Shown here: positions 1 through 5,455 of the stretch, in pieces
How positions within the stretch are numbered: the stretch's first letter is position 1
Layout: the number at the start of each line of letters is the position of its first letter
Assembly (NCBI GenBank): GCA_022712075.1
Contig: JALAHE010000154.1
Span: 1-6,573 of the forward strand
Reading direction: 5' to 3'
Source: Galactobacter sp.
GTDB lineage: Bacteria > Actinomycetota > Actinomycetes > Actinomycetales > Micrococcaceae
DNA length: 6,573 nucleotides
Program-made: the position numbers and the translations under genes
Notes under the pieces: model-generated
What the model was told of the DNA's origin: nothing
Seen by the model: only the letters and a program-made list of their open reading frames with translations
Databases searched by the model: none

Positions 1-726
1 GACCAAGTACCAGGCCGAGCAACTGGTGCTCAGCGCTCGCGACCTGGGCCTGGAAGTGTTGGCGCTGCGTCCGCGCTTCGTGGTCGGCGCCGCCTCCATG
101 AGCACGCGAACGGCCTGGCGCAGGATCCGGATCGAACGCGGCAGGATGAGCGCGGCGATGATGAGGCCCGCCACCGTGTCCACCCACGGCCAGCCGAGCG
201 TCAGCAGCACCACGGCGGAGGCGATGACGGCCACTGAACCCAGCGCGTCGTTCAGGACCTCAAGGAAGGCCGCCTTCATGTTGAGGTTGTCGTGCTGGCC
301 GCCGCGCAGCACCAGCATCGACGCGAGGTTCGCAACACGCCCGCCCACACCAAAGAAGAGGAGCGCGCCACCCGGGATCTCCGCCGGCTCGCCGAGCCGC
401 CGAATGCCCTCGATGAGCGCGAAGACGCCGACGCCGAGCAGGATCGCCGCCTGCGTCACGGCCGACATGATCTCGGCACGTTCGAAGCCCCACGTGTAGC
501 GGCCCGTCGCCGGTCGGCGGACGAGGTGACCGGCCGTGAGCGCCAGGCCCAGCCCCAGCACGTCGGTCAGCATGTGCGCCGCATCGACGAGCAGCGCGAG
601 CGATCCCGTGACGATCGCGCCGATCACCTCGAGCACCAGCACGCCGGCGGTCAGCGCGAAGGCGATGAGCAAGCGGCGCCGATTCAGGCCGGCGGTCGCG
701 TGCGCGTGATCGTGATCGTGCCCCAC
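1..726 (-). CDS. Cation diffusion facilitator (CDF/CzcD-like) metal efflux transporter, lacking its normal C-terminal domain
   Basis: CDF proteins are inner-membrane divalent metal/proton antiporters that export Zn, Co, Ni, Cd or related ions. The start chosen is GTG at 726, with an AGGAAGG-type ribosome binding site just upstream. The protein opens with a His/Asp-rich tail (GHDHDHAHA), a likely metal-collecting segment. Helices I and II follow at about residues 19-38 and 43-65, with the metal-site motif H51-x3-D55 in AAHMLTD. Helix V carries E156-x3-D160 (FLEVLNDALGS), and helix VI ends near residue 207. Resemblance to the family stops at VLMEAAP (residues 208-214, position about 85). The frame stays open to the window edge but reads TTKRGRSANTS and onward, which is antisense of the epimerase fragment. 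The usual cytoplasmic dimerisation domain of roughly 80 residues is therefore missing. The adjacent ArsR gene and the 12-2-12 operator support metal-induced expression. The identity of the metal is not certain. Confidence 0.85.
   Translation of the reverse strand, partial: MGHDHDHAHATAGLNRRRLLIAFALTAGVLVLEVIGAIVTGSLALLVDAAHMLTDVLGLGLALTAGHLVRRPATGRYTWGFERAEIMSAVTQAAILLGVGVFALIEGIRRLGEPAEIPGGALLFFGVGGRVANLASMLVLRGGQHDNLNMKAAFLEVLNDALGSVAVIASAVVLLTLGWPWVDTVAGLIIAALILPRSIRILRQAVRVLMEAAPTTKRGRSANTSRPRSRALSTSCSAWYLV
2..91 (+). pseudogene. Internal fragment of an NAD-dependent epimerase/dehydratase (extended SDR), cut at its 3' side
   Basis: The plus frame beginning at position 2 reads TKYQAEQLVLSA, then RDLGLEVLALRPRFVVG. 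This matches the stretch after the catalytic Tyr-x-x-x-Lys in extended short-chain dehydrogenases (epimerase / 3-beta-hydroxysteroid dehydrogenase type): a K-x-x-A-E helix, a short loop, then the 'alRPrfVvG' strand. Known members continue with a Gly-Asp-rich loop and a C-terminal substrate domain. Here the resemblance ends at about position 91, and the frame runs on to a stop at 497-499 through sequence that is clearly the antisense of the CDF gene. The 5' part lies outside the window. I infer a gene truncated by a rearrangement or by an assembly join. The substrate cannot be told from 30 residues. Confidence 0.6.
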
Positions 727-785
727 ACCTAGGCCCCTTCCTGCTTGACCCGCCTGGCGGCGGGCGGCGGCCGAGTGCCACCTCA

Positions 786-811
786 ACTATTTGCGTATTT
801 ACGCAAATAGT
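786..811. promoter_or_regulatory. ArsR/SmtB-type operator, perfect 12-2-12 inverted repeat
   Basis: ACTATTTGCGTA (786-797) is followed by TT and then its exact reverse complement TACGCAAATAGT (800-811). The 12-2-12 spacing is the recognised operator geometry of SmtB/NmtR/CzrA-class metal sensors, and the A/T-rich repeat stands out in a very GC-rich region. It overlaps the -10 box and the presumed start site of the CDF promoter on the minus strand, so bound repressor would block polymerase. The likely ligand is the KmtR-like protein encoded at 941-1297; this pairing is inferred from proximity. Confidence 0.85.
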
Positions 812-835
812 AGTGGGCCGGGCGGCGACCCACAA
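807..835 (-). promoter_or_regulatory. Promoter of the CDF transporter gene
   Basis: On the minus strand TTGTGG (835-830) and TACTAT (812-807) are separated by exactly 17 bases, a sigma-70-like arrangement (3/6 and 4/6 matches to consensus). The -10 box lies inside the 12-2-12 repeat. Transcription would start near 800, giving a leader of about 74 nt before the GTG at 726. The leader contains a small GC-rich stem (749-764) with no clear function. Confidence 0.6.
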
Positions 836-836
836 T

Positions 837-940
837 GCCCGACGGCGTGTGGGCACCCAGGGTGGGCGGCTCTCGGCGGGCGGGCGCCCAGGCCCGGCGG
901 CCGCCGGCTGACCGGGCCGAGCGACCGAGCGCCGTCGGGC
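837..940 (-). repeat. 11-bp inverted repeat spanning the region downstream of the ArsR gene
   Basis: GCCCGACGGCG (837-847) and CGCCGTCGGGC (930-940) are exact reverse complements. One arm directly abuts the ArsR stop codon. Together they could close a large GC-rich loop of about 80 nt. No T-tract follows on the minus strand, so it is not a textbook terminator. It may still help separate the ArsR transcript from the CDF promoter just downstream. The same core word recurs near 3966, 3992 and 4085. Apart from this repeat and the promoter/operator I see no gene in 727-940. Confidence 0.4.
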
Positions 941-1297
941 TCAGGCCTCCCGCGGCTCCTCGTGGCCGAGCGGCACGGCGTCTGTCGCGTGCGCGGCCTG
1001 ATGCAGGGCATCGACCACAAGCCGCGCCGCGTGCGGGTTGGCGAGCCGGTAGTACACGCGGTTTCCCTCCTGCCGCGTGGCGACGAGGTGGGCCAGGCGC
1101 AGCTTCGCGAGGTGCTGGGAGACCGCGGCGTTTGACTTGTTCACCCGCTCGGCCAGGACGCCAACGGGCACCTCCCCCTCGCGCAGGGCCAGGATGAGTC
1201 GAACGCGCGTGGCGTCGGCGAGCATGGAGAACACCTCGGCTGCCACCTCGACGTAATCGCTCTCGACGCTCAGTTCCGGGCTGTTCTCTGGCTCCAT
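941..1297 (-). CDS. ArsR/SmtB-family metalloregulatory repressor, KmtR-like
   Basis: A DNA-binding metal sensor of 118 residues that should repress the neighbouring CDF gene until its metal binds. The winged helix-turn-helix runs from about residue 17 to 85: 'EVFSMLADATRVRLILAL' (helix I-II), the recognition helix KSNAAVSQHLAKLRLAHLV (54-72), then the wing RQEGNRVYYRL (75-85). Helix 5 with the metal ligands follows. The pattern closely resembles Mycobacterium tuberculosis KmtR, a Ni/Co sensor controlling a CDF gene. As I recall the KmtR ligands (H88, E101, H102, H110, H111), the equivalents here are H89, A102, H103, G111 and H112, so two are changed. The start is set at ATG 1297 because similarity begins after it. 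A GTG at 1345 would add 16 Arg-rich residues without an obvious ribosome binding site. Metal specificity is not predictable by eye. Confidence 0.85.
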   Translation of the reverse strand: MEPENSPELSVESDYVEVAAEVFSMLADATRVRLILALREGEVPVGVLAERVNKSNAAVSQHLAKLRLAHLVATRQEGNRVYYRLANPHAARLVVDALHQAAHATDAVPLGHEEPREA

Positions 1298-1304
1298 GCC
1301 CACC

Positions 1305-1332
1305 ATTCTGTCCGGTGATCGCCGCCGCGCAA
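1305..1332 (-). promoter_or_regulatory. Possible promoter of the ArsR gene, implying a leaderless mRNA
   Basis: On the minus strand TTGCGC (1332-1327) and CAGAAT (1310-1305) are 16 bases apart. Only 7 bases separate the -10 box from ATG 1297, so transcription would start at about the A of the start codon. Leaderless mRNAs are common in actinobacteria, and this would explain the poor ribosome binding site. No copy of the 12-2-12 repeat is present here, so autoregulation is not supported. Confidence 0.3.
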
Positions 1333-1371
1333 TCATCCGTCGCACCCTGTCCGCGCCCCCTTACCCCCCGG

Positions 1372-1404
1372 TAGGCTCCCGGCAGACGTCCACCGAGCAG
1401 GAGG
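1372..1404 (+). promoter_or_regulatory. Candidate -10 box and ribosome binding site of the PLP-enzyme/oxidase operon
   Basis: TAGGCT (1372-1377) fits the actinobacterial TAnnnT -10 pattern and would give a leader of about 27 nt. No convincing -35 box is seen 16-19 bases upstream. The AGGAGG at 1399-1404, 7 bases before GTG 1412, is a strong ribosome binding site and fixes the start of the gene. Confidence 0.4.
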
Positions 1405-1411
1405 CCCGACC

Positions 1412-2611
1412 GTGCCACGAACACTCCCCCCGCCGTTCGCCGGCTACCTCGACGCATTGGAGGCCGCGGGCCTGCATCGCCGGCCCGTTGCCGTCCTCGA
1501 CCTGGACGCGGTGGACGCCAACGTCGCGGACCTCGCGCGCCGAGCCCAGGGCAAGCCGCTGCGCTTGGCCTCCAAGTCGCTGCGCGTGCGCCCCGTGCTT
1601 GACCACGTGCTGGAGCACCCCGGCTTCGAGGGCCTGCTCTGCTTCACGCTCGCGGAGGCGCTCTGGCTCGCGGAGCACGGCCACAGCGATCTGGTCATCG
1701 GCTACCCCACGGCAGACGCCGAGGGGCTGCGCGAGCTTGCCGCGAGCGAGCAGGCGCGCGCCGCCGTCACGCTCATGATCGACTCCGTGGAGCAGCTCAA
1801 CTTCATCGACGCCTCCGTCCCGGGGCACGAGCCGCTGCGCGTGGCCCTGGAGCTCGACGCCTCTTACCGCCCCGCCGCTGGCATCATGGTCGGCGCCGCC
1901 CGTTCGCCGCAGCATTCGGCCGGCGAGCTCGCCCGCCTCGCGAGCGCCGTGGTGCGCCGGCCCGGCTTCAAGCTCGTGGGGATCATGGCCTACGAGGGCC
2001 AGATCGCCGGCGTCGGCAACGCCGGCCGGTCCGTCCGCGCGGCCGCCGTGCGCGCCATGCAGGCCGCCTCCGCCCGCGAGCTGGCCGAGCGCCGCGCCGA
2101 GGCCGTCGCCGCCGTGCGCCTTGTGGCCGAGCTCGAGTTCGTCAACGGCGGCGGCACTGGCTCCATCGAATCCACGCGCGAGGAAGACGCCGTGACGGAG
2201 ATCGCGGCCGGCTCCGGCGTCTACGGCCCCGGCCTCTTTGACCACTACACGCAGTTCCACCCGAAGCACGCGCTGCACTTCGGCCTCGACGTGGTGCGGC
2301 GCCCGGCGGCCGACACCGCCACGGTGCTCGGCGGCGGCTGGGTCGCCTCCGGCGCGCCAGGCCAGGACCGACTGCCAACCGTCGCGTGGCCCACCGACGT
2401 ACGCTTCCGCGGCACCGAGGGCGCCGGCGAGGTCCAGACCCCCCTCGTAGGCAAGGGCGCGGCGGAGCTGCGGGTGGGCGACGTCGCGTGGTTCAGGCAC
2501 GCCAAGGCCGGCGAGCTGTGCGAGCGCATCAACGAGGTGGTCCTGATCAAGGGCGGAACCGTGGTCGGCACGGAGCCCACCTACCGAGGAGAAGGGAAGG
2601 CCTTCCTGTGA
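1412..2611 (+). CDS. PLP-dependent alanine racemase-fold enzyme (D-threonine aldolase / D-serine dehydratase-like; 'amino acid deaminase/aldolase')
   Basis: A 399-residue protein with an N-terminal PLP-binding TIM barrel of the alanine-racemase/fold-III type. VAVLDLDAVDANV (27-39) leads to RLASKS, in which Lys55 is the expected Schiff-base lysine. GIMAYEGQIAG lies mid-barrel at about 189-199, and the Gly-rich loop NGGGTGS (245-251) should hold the PLP phosphate. The C-terminal beta domain ends in WFRHAKAGELCERINE (360-375) and TYRGEG (390-395). D-serine dehydratases of this fold bind zinc through a close His/Cys pair. Here His363 and Cys370 might play that part, but the classic HPC-like motif is absent. 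The reaction is thus unassigned: racemase, aldolase or dehydratase of a D-hydroxyamino acid are all possible. The stop overlaps the next start (GTGA), so the two proteins are translationally coupled. Similar gene pairs are, to my knowledge, seen in other actinobacteria, including mycobacteria. Confidence 0.8.
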   Translation: MPRTLPPPFAGYLDALEAAGLHRRPVAVLDLDAVDANVADLARRAQGKPLRLASKSLRVRPVLDHVLEHPGFEGLLCFTLAEALWLAEHGHSDLVIGYPTADAEGLRELAASEQARAAVTLMIDSVEQLNFIDASVPGHEPLRVALELDASYRPAAGIMVGAARSPQHSAGELARLASAVVRRPGFKLVGIMAYEGQIAGVGNAGRSVRAAAVRAMQAASARELAERRAEAVAAVRLVAELEFVNGGGTGSIESTREEDAVTEIAAGSGVYGPGLFDHYTQFHPKHALHFGLDVVRRPAADTATVLGGGWVASGAPGQDRLPTVAWPTDVRFRGTEGAGEVQTPLVGKGAAELRVGDVAWFRHAKAGELCERINEVVLIKGGTVVGTEPTYRGEGKAFL

Positions 2612-3948
2612 GCACACCCCTCGTGGATCGCCGCGGGCGCTGGAGCAACTGGGGACGCAGCGCGAGCTCGACCCCGCAGGCCGTGGTCCTTCCAGCGAGC
2701 GAGGAGGAGCTGTGCTCGCTCCTCGCCGCCGCCCACCGCGAGGGGCGGCGCGTCAAGGTCGTGGGAGGCAGCCACTCCTTCACCGACATCGCCGCGACCG
2801 ACGGCACGCTCGTGAGCCTCGACCGGCTCCAAGGCCTCACGGCCGTCGACCCCGTCACGGGCCTCGTCAGCATGCGCGGCGGCACGCGCGTGTGGAGCAT
2901 CGCCGACGCCCTGGAGCGCTACGGCCTGGCCCTGCCCAACATGGGGGACGTGGACCGCCAGTCCATCGCCGGCGCCCTCTCCACCGGCACGCACGGCACG
3001 GGCCTGGCCTTCACCGGCTATTCCGGGATCGCCCGTGGCTTCCGCCTGGCCCTGGCCGACGGCAGCATCGTCACGGCCACGCCGCAGGAGAACCCCGAGC
3101 TCTTCCAGGCCGCACGGGTGGGCCTCGGCGCCATCGGCGTGATCCTCGAGGTCACGCTCGCCTGCGTCCCCTCCTTTGTGGTGCGCGCCGACGAGCACCC
3201 CGTTGACCTCTCCGAGATGGTCCCGAACTTCGTTGACCTGTGCCGCAGCGAGGACCACGTGGAGTTCTACTGGTTCCAGCACGCGAACCAGGTCGCTGCC
3301 AAGGTCAACACGCGCCTGCCGGGCGACGCCGAGCGCACGCCGCTCACGCGCCGCCAGCTCCTGCTCGACGATGAACTGCTCAGCAACGGCGGCCACCGCG
3401 CCCTGTGCGAGCTGGGCCGGGTCCTCCCCAGTGCCGTGCCCTCGCTCAACCGCTTCGCCACGAAGGCGATGGCCAGCCGCGTCTACGCCGACCGCTCCGA
3501 CCGGATCTTCGTCTCCCCGCGGCGCACGCGCTTCCGCGAGATGGAGTACGCCGTGCCCCTCGCCGACTTCGAGGCCGTCTTCGCCGAGGTCATGGCCACG
3601 GTGAACGGTTACAAGGACGGCATCACCTTCCCCCTGGAGATCCGCTCGGCCGCGGCCGACGACACCTGGCTCGGCACCGCCTCCGGGCGTGAGAGCGCCT
3701 ACATCGCGCTGCACCGCTTCGTGAAGGAGGACTACGCGCCGTACTTCGCCGCCGTTGAACCCATCCTGAAGGCCGCTGGCGGCCGCCCGCACTGGGGCAA
3801 GCTGCACACCCGCACGGCCGAGGAGCTGCGCACCGTCTACCCGCGCTTCGACGACTTCCTCGCCGTGCGCGACAGCGTGGATCCGCGCGGCGTGTTCGCC
3901 AACGCGTACCTCGATCGCGTGCTGGGGGCGGCACCAGGGCGCGCCTGA
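2608..3948 (+). CDS. FAD-dependent sugar-lactone oxidase (D-arabinono-1,4-lactone / alditol oxidase type)
   Basis: A 446-residue oxidoreductase of the vanillyl-alcohol-oxidase/GlcD superfamily. These enzymes oxidise a sugar lactone or polyol with FAD, passing electrons to oxygen or another acceptor. The N-terminal FAD domain contains VVGGSHSF (51-58). His56 occupies the position that carries covalent 8-alpha-histidyl FAD in alditol and gulonolactone oxidases. A second FAD-contacting block is GALSTGTHGTG (122-132), then VGLGAIGVILEV (171-182). The C-terminal ALO domain carries the typical HWGK (395-398) and ends FANAYLDRVLG. Length is normal for the family. The GTG start overlaps the previous stop by 4 bases, and GAGGAGAAGG upstream (from 2586) supplies the ribosome binding site. 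No signal peptide is visible, so it is probably cytoplasmic. Mycobacterial homologues include an L-gulono-1,4-lactone dehydrogenase; the substrate here is not known. Confidence 0.88.
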   Translation: MSTPLVDRRGRWSNWGRSASSTPQAVVLPASEEELCSLLAAAHREGRRVKVVGGSHSFTDIAATDGTLVSLDRLQGLTAVDPVTGLVSMRGGTRVWSIADALERYGLALPNMGDVDRQSIAGALSTGTHGTGLAFTGYSGIARGFRLALADGSIVTATPQENPELFQAARVGLGAIGVILEVTLACVPSFVVRADEHPVDLSEMVPNFVDLCRSEDHVEFYWFQHANQVAAKVNTRLPGDAERTPLTRRQLLLDDELLSNGGHRALCELGRVLPSAVPSLNRFATKAMASRVYADRSDRIFVSPRRTRFREMEYAVPLADFEAVFAEVMATVNGYKDGITFPLEIRSAAADDTWLGTASGRESAYIALHRFVKEDYAPYFAAVEPILKAAGGRPHWGKLHTRTAEELRTVYPRFDDFLAVRDSVDPRGVFANAYLDRVLGAAPGRA

Positions 3949-3965
3949 CGCGCCCCGCCCGGCCC

Positions 3966-4006
3966 GCGCCGTCGGGCACCCACGCAACCCGGCGCCGTCG
4001 GGCACC
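3966..4006. repeat. Pair of 15-bp direct repeats
   Basis: GCGCCGTCGGGCACC occurs exactly at 3966-3980 and again at 3992-4006, start to start 26 bases. The pair lies between the oxidase stop and the long hairpin. The first 9 bases of the repeat also occur inverted at 4085-4093, on the far side of the hairpin. Function unknown; it may be part of a dispersed intergenic repeat. Confidence 0.7.
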
Positions 4007-4018
4007 ACAGCACAAAAA

Positions 4019-4073
4019 ATCAAGAAATCGACGGGAGATCGCCTGAGAGGCGATCTCCCGTCGATTTCTTGAT
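4019..4073. terminator. Perfect 26-bp-arm hairpin, intrinsic terminator with its T-tract on the minus strand
   Basis: Arms 4019-4044 and 4048-4073 are exact reverse complements around a GAG centre, a 55-nt structure with no mismatch. The six A residues at 4014-4019 become a T-tract directly after the hairpin on the minus strand, so it reads as a textbook terminator for leftward transcription. On the plus strand it is followed by CCCGG, without a T-tract, although its 3' arm is T-rich (GATTTCTTGAT). It probably ends the PLP-enzyme/oxidase transcript on one side and blocks antisense transcription on the other. No minus-strand gene ends here, which makes the orientation odd. Confidence 0.7.
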
Positions 4074-4123
4074 CCCGGAACGCACGACGGCGCGGCCAGG
4101 CCCGGGCGAGCGCCTCGCCACCC

Positions 4124-4176
4124 TTGACAGCCACTCCACTTCGGTGGTTCATTAGTCGAGTAATGAACCACCGAAG
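4124..4176 (+). promoter_or_regulatory. Promoter and operator of the GntR-ABC operon
   Basis: TTGACA at 4124-4129 is a perfect -35 box. At the expected distance the -10 region (about 4147-4153, TTCATT-like) falls inside a perfect inverted repeat: CTTCGGTGGTTCATTA (4139-4154), spacer GTCGAG, TAATGAACCACCGAAG (4161-4176). Arms of 16 bases with a 6-base spacer are long for a dimeric repressor site. The repeat ends 14 bases before the GntR start, just upstream of its ribosome binding site. Autorepression by the GntR protein is the natural reading; it is inferred from position. Confidence 0.75.
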
Positions 4177-4190
4177 CTAGGAACCGGGAC

Positions 4191-4553
4191 ATGTTCGACG
4201 AGTCGCGGCCGATCTTCTTCCAGATCGCCGAACAAGTGGAGGAGCAGGTGCTGGACGGCACCCTGCCCGAGGGCGCCCGCGCCCCCTCCAGCAACGAGCT
4301 CGCGTCGTTCCACCGGATCAACCCGGCCACCGCCGCCAAGGGACTCAACCTCCTGGTGGACGCCGGCATCCTGCACAAGCAGCGAGGAATCGGCATGTTC
4401 GTCTCCGCCGGAGCGCAGGAGAGCCTGCGCAGCCGCCGCCGCGAGGACTTCGCGGCCACCTATCTCACCCCCGTGCTGGCCGAGGCCACACGCCTGGGCA
4501 TCACGCGCGAACAGCTCGCGCAGATGCTCCTGAGCACCCAGGAGGAAGCATGA
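4191..4553 (+). CDS. GntR-family transcriptional regulator, YtrA subfamily
   Basis: A 120-residue repressor likely to control its own operon, which encodes an ABC transporter. The winged helix-turn-helix covers about residues 8-72: PIFFQIAEQVEEQVLDGTLP, then APSSNELASFHRINPATAAK (31-50, helix-turn-helix), then LVDAGILHKQRGIGMFV (55-71, the wing). About 48 residues of helix follow, the short C-terminal dimerisation tail typical of the YtrA subfamily, with no large effector domain. Start ATG 4191 has AGGAA 7 bases upstream (4179-4183) and directly follows the palindromic operator. The stop overlaps the ATPase start as ATGA. YtrA-type regulators commonly respond to cell-envelope-active antibiotics; the inducer here is unknown. 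Confidence 0.9.
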   Translation: MFDESRPIFFQIAEQVEEQVLDGTLPEGARAPSSNELASFHRINPATAAKGLNLLVDAGILHKQRGIGMFVSAGAQESLRSRRREDFAATYLTPVLAEATRLGITREQLAQMLLSTQEEA

Positions 4554-5455
4554 GCACCATCGCACCGGCCCTCGAGCTGCGCTCCCTGAGCAAGCGCTAC
4601 CGCAAGCGCGGAGGCGCCGTGGCGGCCCTGAACAACGTGAGCACCACGCTCGAACCCGAGCGCATCTACGGTCTGCTCGGCCGCAACGGCGCAGGCAAGT
4701 CGACCCTCATGTCGCTCGCGACGGCACAAGCCTTCCCCAGCTCCGGCGAGGCGCTCGTATTCGGCCACACCGCGTACGAGCACCGCCCCACCCTCTCGAA
4801 GATCTGCTTCGTCAAGGAATCGCAGAAGTACCCGGACGACTTCGAGGTGCGCCACGCGCTGCACTCGGCCTCGCTCGCCTTCCCGAATTGGGACGCGGAC
4901 TTCGCCCGGCGCCTCACCCAGGAGCTGCGACTGCCCACCGATCGGCGCATCAAGAAGCTCTCGCGCGGCCAGCTTTCCGCCGTGGGCATCGTGATCGGCC
5001 TCGCCTCGCGGGCCGAGCTCACCTTCTTCGACGAGCCCTACCTCGGCCTCGACGCCGTGGCGCGGCAGGTCTTCTACGACCGCCTCCTCGAGGACTTCGC
5101 CGAGCACCCCCGCACCATCGTGCTCTCGAGCCACCTCATCGACGAGGTCGCCGACGTCCTTGAACACGTGCTGCTCCTGGAGGACGGCGAGCTGGTGTTG
5201 GACGCTCCGGCCGACGAGGTCCGCGGCGGCGTCACGACGCTGCATGGCGCCACGGCCGCCGTCCTCGAGACTGCCGGCCCCCTGCCCGTCCTAGCCCGCA
5301 AGGACCTGGGGCCCGTCACGCAGCTGACCGTGCGCGGCCGCTTCGAGGGAGCCGCCCTGGCCGCGGCCGAGGCCCAAGGGATCGGCGTGGAGCCCGCCTC
5401 CCTGCAGCAGACCATCGTTTTCCTGACCCGCGCCGGCGAGCGCGCAGAACTCTGA
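4550..5455 (+). CDS. ABC transporter ATP-binding protein (YtrB/BcrA-like)
   Basis: A 301-residue cytoplasmic ATPase that should energise the permease encoded next. All the ATPase motifs are present: Walker A GRNGAGKST (44-52), a possible Q-loop glutamine at Q92 (KESQKYPDDF), signature LSRGQLS (137-143), Walker B LTFFDEP (157-163, catalytic E162), D-loop LGLD (165-168) and H-loop H195 (SSHLIDE). The signature has Arg in place of the usual first Gly of LSGGQ, and no glutamine directly follows the strand before the Q-loop. About 80 residues after 220 form a C-terminal extension without a recognised motif. Translation is coupled to the GntR gene by the ATGA overlap. The YtrA-type regulator and the single small permease suggest drug or peptide export, or a cell-envelope stress role, rather than nutrient uptake. 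Confidence 0.92.
   Translation: MSTIAPALELRSLSKRYRKRGGAVAALNNVSTTLEPERIYGLLGRNGAGKSTLMSLATAQAFPSSGEALVFGHTAYEHRPTLSKICFVKESQKYPDDFEVRHALHSASLAFPNWDADFARRLTQELRLPTDRRIKKLSRGQLSAVGIVIGLASRAELTFFDEPYLGLDAVARQVFYDRLLEDFAEHPRTIVLSSHLIDEVADVLEHVLLLEDGELVLDAPADEVRGGVTTLHGATAAVLETAGPLPVLARKDLGPVTQLTVRGRFEGAALAAAEAQGIGVEPASLQQTIVFLTRAGERAEL

Noticed and set aside
26..499. A 157-codon plus-strand protein starting at ATG 26
   Set aside because: Only its first 22 codons resemble a real protein family; the rest is antisense to the CDF transporter, so it is the tail of the cut epimerase gene and not a separate gene.
749..764. CCCGCC/GGCGGG stem in the CDF leader as a possible riboswitch
   Set aside because: Only 6 base pairs in very GC-rich DNA, no conserved riboswitch core and no terminator partner; likely chance.
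1298..1345. Longer ArsR start at GTG 1345
   Set aside because: It adds an Arg-rich stretch not seen in the family as I know it, without a good ribosome binding site; ATG 1297 fits the usual N-terminus better, though the longer form is not excluded.
1361..2617. A 418-codon minus-strand frame opposite the PLP enzyme
   Set aside because: Composition-driven shadow of the real gene; no motifs, no ribosome binding site, and it crosses the promoter region of the plus-strand operon.
2581..4152. A 523-codon open frame on the minus strand opposite the FAD oxidase
   Set aside because: It is antisense to a gene with clear FAD and ALO motifs, its translation is Gly/Ala/Val/His-rich low-complexity sequence without any family motif, and such frames are expected in GC-rich DNA.
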